From Ochromonadaceae sp. CCMP2298 (Eukaryota > Sar > Synurophyceae > Ochromonadales > Ochromonadaceae), in contig MU634668.1 in assembly GCA_026770595.1 (NCBI GenBank), positions 1-10,848 on the forward strand: DNA of 10,848 nucleotides. Reading direction: 5' to 3'. Below are positions 8,501-10,848 of the stretch, in pieces. Both the position numbers and the translations under genes were made by a program. Every line of letters begins with the position of its first letter. Position 1 is the first letter of the stretch. A model generated the notes under the pieces. It had not been told where the DNA came from, did not search any database, and saw only the letters and a program-made list of their open reading frames with translations.

Positions 8501-9117
8501 TCACCTCTTCCTCCCTCTTCCTCCGATCTCTCTCCCCTTTCTCCCCCCTCCTCTGCAGGGAGGCCCAGAGCATCAACAAGTCCCTCTCAGCGCTGGGTGA
8601 CGTCATCGCCGCTCTGTCCGAGGGCACCAAGTTCATCCCGTACAGAAACAACAAGCTGACGCAGCTGATGCAGGACTCTCTGGGAGGCAACGCCAAGACG
8701 CTCATGTTCGTGAACTTCAGCCCCGCAGACTACAACAGCGATGAAACCACCACCTCGCTGATGTACGCAGCAAGAGTGAAGAAGATCGTCAACAACGCCT
8801 CCAAGGTCAGTTAACTACCCCCTTCTGCCCCCCTCTCCCTCTCCCTCTCCCTCTCTCACACTCGTCTCTCACACTCATCTCTACCCCTCTCTCTCCTCTC
8901 TCCCACATTCACATCATTTGCTCCCCTCTTTATCGCTCACCCCCGCCTCCCTACCTCCAACCTATCACAGCAAGCGGACAGCGAGGAGGTGGCTCGGCTG
9001 AAGCACATCATCAAGAGGCTGCAGGCGGGACAGCCCGCAGACCTCAACGACGGCATTCACGAGGAGGAGGAGGGGCCCCCAGAGGAGCCGGATGCCAAGG
9101 CCCTGGACGGATATTAA
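2584..9117 (+). CDS. Kinesin-14 (KCBP-like C-terminal motor) with very long coiled-coil tail
   Basis: Exons are 2584-4851, 4966-6006, 6194-6409, 6578-8239, 8559-8805 and 8971-9117; all introns are GT-AG, phases 0,0,0,2,0. About 1,859 residues once the frame break at the G run 6926-6942 is reconciled. Residues 1-90 are a non-coil head, 60-1470 mostly coiled coil with low-complexity inserts, and 1478-1811 the motor. Seen in the motor: neck and strand [19 protein letters not shown], where the kinesin-14 neck meets the motor core; P-loop GQTGSGKT (7728-7751); switch [10 protein letters not shown] (8085-8111); switch II DLAGSE (8184-8201); [20 protein letters not shown]. After the motor, [17 protein letters not shown] and [13 protein letters not shown] match the KCBP neck-mimic region, then an acidic tail. 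Family knowledge: C-terminal motors walk to microtubule minus ends. KCBP carries MyTH4-FERM domains; I see none here. The start is the first ATG; upstream the frame is open but ATG-free. Cargo is unknown. Confidence 0.9.
4576..4624 (+). repeat. 9-nt coding repeat giving a collagen-like Gly-Ala-Gln run
   Basis: About five imperfect copies of a GGGGCACAG-like 9-mer lie inside kinesin exon 1 and encode [18 protein letters not shown]. The period is 3 residues with Gly every third, so it interrupts the coiled-coil heptads. It lies in a Gly/Thr/Ala-rich linker just before the end of exon 1. It is probably an expanded flexible hinge and likely variable in copy number; a real collagen helix is unlikely at this length. 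Confidence 0.75.
4852..4965 (+). other. Kinesin intron 1 (AT-rich)
   Basis: A 114-nt GT-AG intron of phase 0 with donor CAG|GTAATA and acceptor CCCTACAG. Its 5' half is built of TAAT/CATAAT repeats (taatgtcgtaatgacataatgcc). It lacks the long C/T blocks of the other introns in this gene. Removing it joins DYQ to VIEQLDEQ within the coiled coil, and the retained form would stop within three codons. Confidence 0.9.
6007..6193 (+). other. Kinesin intron 2 with internal pyrimidine duplications
   Basis: A 187-nt GT-AG intron of phase 0 (AAG|GTAAAC to TCTCTTAG). The second half contains two copies of CCCACCTCTTATCT (near 6100 and 6134) and then four CTCTCCCCT-like units (near 6148-6174). The C/T runs supply the polypyrimidine tract and appear to have grown by local tandem duplication. 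Confidence 0.9.
6410..6577 (+). other. Kinesin intron 3
   Basis: A 168-nt GT-AG intron of phase 0 (GAG AAG|GTATTA to GCGCATCAG). Its second half is almost pure C/T. It joins DTEK to PNLFKAEQ and keeps the coiled-coil heptads in frame. Confidence 0.88.
6926..6942 (+). repeat. 17-G homopolymer where the kinesin reading frame breaks
   Basis: Upstream of this run the exon is open in the frame that ends in ...[11 protein letters not shown], and downstream the protein-like frame is displaced by one base ([15 protein letters not shown]...). One G too many or two too few would explain it, so a sequencing or assembly error or slippage polymorphism is the simplest reading. A GT-AG intron at 6909-7023 (115 nt, phase 1) would also restore the frame by joining ANTG to AEMRKLNRT, but it has no pyrimidine tract and a poor donor. 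Confidence 0.85.
8240..8558 (+). other. Kinesin intron 4 with heptamer repeat and C/T tract
   Basis: A 319-nt GT-AG intron of phase 2 that splits the Lys codon of [14 protein letters not shown] (CTCAA|GTAAGT to CTCTGCAG|GGAG). It opens with four TGGGTAC heptamers (8256-8283), has CACCCCCTG units around 8366-8405, and ends in about 100 nt of almost pure C/T. No gene is seen inside. Confidence 0.92.
8256..8283 (+). repeat. TGGGTAC heptamer repeat, 4 copies
   Basis: Three exact TGGGTAC units and a fourth ending in TAG lie 16 nt inside the donor of kinesin intron 4. The unit shares length and the GTACT junction with the larger TATGTAC array at the right edge of the window. Confidence 0.9.
8806..8970 (+). 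other. Kinesin intron 5
   Basis: A 165-nt GT-AG intron of phase 0 (TCCAAG|GTCAGT to CCTATCACAG). It contains CCCTCT repeats (about 8829-8855) and two CACACTC.TCTCT units. It separates the end of the motor core ([10 protein letters not shown]) from the neck-mimic helix ([11 protein letters not shown]). Confidence 0.9.
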
Positions 9118-9130
9118 TAGGGGTGAATCT

Positions 9131-9219
9131 GTAAGTCTTTACTGTGTACATTTATGAGGAGAGAACATTTATTAACTAACATATATATATACCATATTCA
9201 CTTTTTCTTCGGGTTGCAG
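9131..9219 (+). other. Candidate untranslated intron after the kinesin stop
   Basis: An 89-nt segment with a consensus donor (GTAAGT), a branch-like TTAACTAAC at 9172-9180, a pyrimidine stretch (CTTTTTCTTCGGGTTGCAG) and an AG at 9218-9219. The donor is 13 nt downstream of the kinesin TAA. It could be a 3'-UTR intron of the kinesin or, if the kinase transcript starts upstream, a 5'-UTR intron of CK1. Confidence 0.4.
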
Positions 9220-9242
9220 GAGGAATTCGTTCCCAAAATTCC

Positions 9243-9252
9243 CCAAATTTGG
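9243..9252. promoter_or_regulatory. Perfect CArG-like palindrome CCAAATTTGG
   Basis: This 10-bp palindrome fits the CC(A/T)6GG consensus bound by MADS/SRF-type factors. It lies about 247 nt upstream of the CK1 start, just after the candidate intron acceptor. No binding is shown by sequence alone. Confidence 0.3.
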
Positions 9253-9498
9253 TTGAAGTTCCTGGCTTCTAACCGTAACCGCAGCAGCTGGGGGTTGTTT
9301 CCAGCTTGCAGTGATGCTGCTCGAGCGTGATGGTTCTGGGTGGTGATAACGACAGGCCGCAGTATCCTGAAGAAGTCTGTGAGGAACAAGTATCCCACAG
9401 GTCAGCGGTGTTTGGGACCGCTGCGGAGACTTCCTGGCCTTGCATTGGAGCAGGGCGACTGTTCCTTCAACTCTTTGCAACTCTTCGCTCGGACGGAG

Positions 9499-10848
9499 AT
9501 GAGTGAGCTCAGAGTGGGAAAGAAGTACCGGGTGGGGGTGAAGATCGGCTCGGGGTCGTTCGGAGACATCTACCTGGGCACCAACGTGTCGACCGGAGAA
9601 GACGTAGCGATCAAATTGGAGAATGCTAAGGCCAAGCACCCGCAGCTGCTGAGAGAGACCAAGATATACAGATCGCTCAACGGCGTTAGTAAGTGCGCTG
9701 CCTCGCGTTTCTGAGAAAAAATTCTCACAACGTCCTCCTTCTCTCTTTCTCCCTTCTCCTCCTCTCTTCGTTTTTCTCTCGTTCTGCTTCCTCTCGTTCT
9801 GCTTCCTCTCTTCTGCCTTCTCCCTCCTGCCTCCTCTCTTCTCCCTTAGTGGGGGTGCCGGCTGTGCGCTGGTACGGCTCAGAGGGCGATTTCAACGTGA
9901 TGGTCATCGACCTGCTAGGCAAGAGCCTGGAGAACCTCTTCGAAGACTGCGGTCGCCGCTTCAACCTCAAGACAGTGCTGGTGTTGGCCGACCAGCTGCT
10001 GTGCCGCCTGGACATCCTGCACACCAAGAGCTACATCCACAGAGACATAAAGCCAGATAACTTCCTGATGGGCAGGGGCCTGGGCAGACACATGGTCCAC
10101 GTGATCGACTTCGGGCTGGGCAAGCTGTACCGGGAGCCCAGGACGCATCAGCACGTGCAGTACAAGGAGGGCAAGAGCCTCACAGGCACTGCCAGATACG
10201 CCTCCATCAACACGCACAGGGGCATAGGTACGTCTGTAGTCTGTAGTCGATAGTAATCAGAAACGCTCAATGCAATGCGTGAAGGAGTGCAGCGATGATC
10301 CCTACTACTATCCTACTACTCTGCTGCTTCGATGGACTTGTGAACCCCCCTTTCTACTCCTGACACCTACTCGCTACTCACGTATGCACTCACCCTCTTC
10401 CTTTTTCTAACACACCCATTTCCTTTTTCTAACACACCCTCTTCCTTTTTCTAACACACCCATTGCCTGCCGGTATTCTCACACCACGTACCGCAGAGCA
10501 ATCTCGTCGCGACGACATGGAGAGCATCGGTTACATGTTTGTCTACTTCCTGAAGGTACGCACTATCTATATCAGTACACCTCCTACCACACTTTGCACA
10601 CTATCACTCACTACGCACTACGCACAATACCCTAACTGGTTACTTCCTGCAGGGCTCTCTTCCCTGGCAGGGGCTGGAGGCAAAAACCAAAAAGGTAAAC
10701 TACGTACTATCTACTATAGATTATGTACTATGTACTCTGTACTATATACTATATACTATGTACTATGTACTATGTACTATGTACTATGTACTATGTACTA
10801 TGTACTATGTACTATGTACTATGTACTATGTACTATGTACTATGTACT
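9499..10848 (+). CDS. CK1: Casein kinase 1 family Ser/Thr kinase, N-terminal 223 residues (3' end off window)
   Basis: Exons seen are 9499-9688, 9850-10227, 10497-10555 and 10653-10694; the gene then enters an intron that runs off the window. Seen: glycine loop GSGSFG (residues 17-22), VAIK with Lys39, Glu53 (RETKIYRSL), catalytic loop HRDIKPDN (127-134, Asp129), DFG (150-152), and [12 protein letters not shown] (175-186), where CK1 kinases have SIN in place of [16 protein letters not shown] and [12 protein letters not shown] are also typical. CK1 kinases are monomeric and phosphorylate primed or acidic Ser/Thr sites; they act in cell-cycle, flagellar, clock and vesicle pathways. The lobes are canonical in length, with no inserts. 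All splice joins restore conserved family sequence (for example [14 protein letters not shown]). The ATG is the first in frame and puts the core at the usual distance from the N terminus. The C-terminal tail that would separate CK1 alpha, delta and epsilon types is not in view. Confidence 0.93.
9689..9849 (+). other. CK1 intron 1 with duplicated C/T units
   Basis: A 161-nt GT-AG intron of phase 1 (GTTA|GTAAGT to CTCCCTTAG). It contains two tandem copies of CTCTCGTTCTGCTTC (near 9776-9805) and decayed copies downstream, so most of the intron is C/T. Confidence 0.92.
10228..10496 (+). other. CK1 intron 2
   Basis: A 269-nt GT-AG intron of phase 1 (GGCATAG|GTACGT to TACCGCAG|AGCAA), splitting the Glu codon of RGIEQSRRDD. 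The 5' end has CTGTAGT repeats; the 3' half carries the 22-bp tandem repeat annotated separately. No gene is seen inside. Confidence 0.93.
10391..10467 (+). repeat. 22-bp tandem repeat, about 3.5 copies, in CK1 intron 2
   Basis: Units start at 10391, 10413, 10435 and 10457 (partial). Each begins CACCC, alternates CTC and ATT at the next positions, then has CCTTTTTCTAACA. The alternation suggests a 44-bp higher-order duplication. Every full unit carries a pyrimidine tract followed by TTCTAAC, close to a branch-point consensus. Confidence 0.93.
10556..10652 (+). other. CK1 intron 3
   Basis: A 97-nt GT-AG intron of phase 0 (CTGAAG|GTACGC to CTTCCTGCAG). It has two CACTACG units near 10609-10622 and a branch-like CCCTAAC at 10630-10636, about 16-20 nt before the acceptor. 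It separates VYFLK from GSLPWQG. Confidence 0.93.
10653..10694 (+). other. 42-nt internal exon of CK1
   Basis: A 14-codon exon encoding [14 protein letters not shown], bounded by CTGCAG and AAG|GTAAAC, both phase 0. The sequence is the conserved CK1 stretch after the F helix, so the exon is real despite its size, and skipping it would keep the frame but delete conserved structure. Confidence 0.9.
10701..10848 (+). repeat. TATGTAC heptamer satellite in CK1 intron 4, runs off the window
   Basis: Period 7 holds from 10701, six bases after the donor GT, to the last base: about 21 units. The first eight vary (TACGTAC, TATCTAC, TATAGAT, TCTGTAC, TATATAC) and from about 10757 the units are identical TATGTAC. 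The gradient from decayed to perfect suggests recent expansion on the downstream side; its full length is unknown. Confidence 0.95.

Larger units (their letters stand above)
9118..9498. promoter_or_regulatory. Spacer: kinesin 3' UTR and casein kinase 1 promoter/5' UTR
   Basis: The 381 bp between the kinesin stop and the CK1 ATG. The left part is AT-rich: a TATA-like run at 9180-9193 (CATATATATATACC), about 310 nt before the CK1 ATG. The right part is GC-rich and looks like a 5' UTR. A perfect CCAAATTTGG palindrome lies at 9243-9252. The frame of the kinase is open upstream of 9499 but contains no ATG. TGTAA at 9130-9134 is only 12 nt past the kinesin stop and is better read as part of a GTAAGT donor. 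Confidence 0.5.

Noticed and set aside
9340-9498. A 53-residue N-terminal extension of CK1
   Set aside because: It would start at GTG, has no ATG, and CK1 kinases begin about 10-15 residues before the glycine loop, as the ATG at 9499 does.
10391-10848. CRISPR-like array from the regularly spaced repeats
   Set aside because: The repeats are directly tandem with no unique spacers and lie in eukaryotic introns.

Overview
The window is nuclear DNA of a eukaryote. It has GT-AG introns with pyrimidine-rich 3' ends, GC-rich coding sequence, and intergenic and intronic sequence full of microsatellites. No prokaryotic features are visible. The two minus-strand genes both begin with a hydrophobic signal peptide followed by a Ser/Ala/basic stretch. 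That is compatible with an alga whose plastid lies inside the endomembrane system (ochrophyte, haptophyte, cryptophyte or similar), but the sequence does not settle the lineage.

Layout. (1) Minus strand, 646 to beyond base 1: the 5' part of a YheT/EMB8-type alpha/beta-hydrolase, two exons seen, the rest off the left edge. (2) 647-1323: gene-free spacer holding the 3' flank of gene 2 and the upstream region of gene 1. (3) Minus strand, 2154-1324: an intronless PQ-loop membrane protein of the MPDU1 type with a long N-terminal leader. (4) 2155-2583: spacer between two divergent genes, presumably a shared promoter region. (5) Plus strand, 2584-9117: a six-exon gene for a very long coiled-coil protein (about 1,859 residues after reconciling one frame break) ending in a minus-end-type kinesin-14 motor that resembles the KCBP motor. 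(6) 9118-9498: spacer with a possible 3'-UTR intron, a TATA-like run and a perfect CArG-like palindrome. (7) Plus strand, 9499 to beyond the right edge: the N-terminal 223 residues of a casein kinase 1, four exons seen. The window ends inside an intron made of a heptamer satellite.

The four genes show no obvious shared pathway. They look like an ordinary compact stretch of nuclear genes, one tandem pair on the minus strand facing away from another on the plus strand. The most notable points are the gene-1 hydrolase, which reads straight through an intron; the kinesin, whose tail I cannot assign to a known tail domain; the 17-G run where the kinesin frame breaks; and introns built from tandem repeats, one of which duplicates a branch-point-like motif. 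I found no convincing new multi-gene system.
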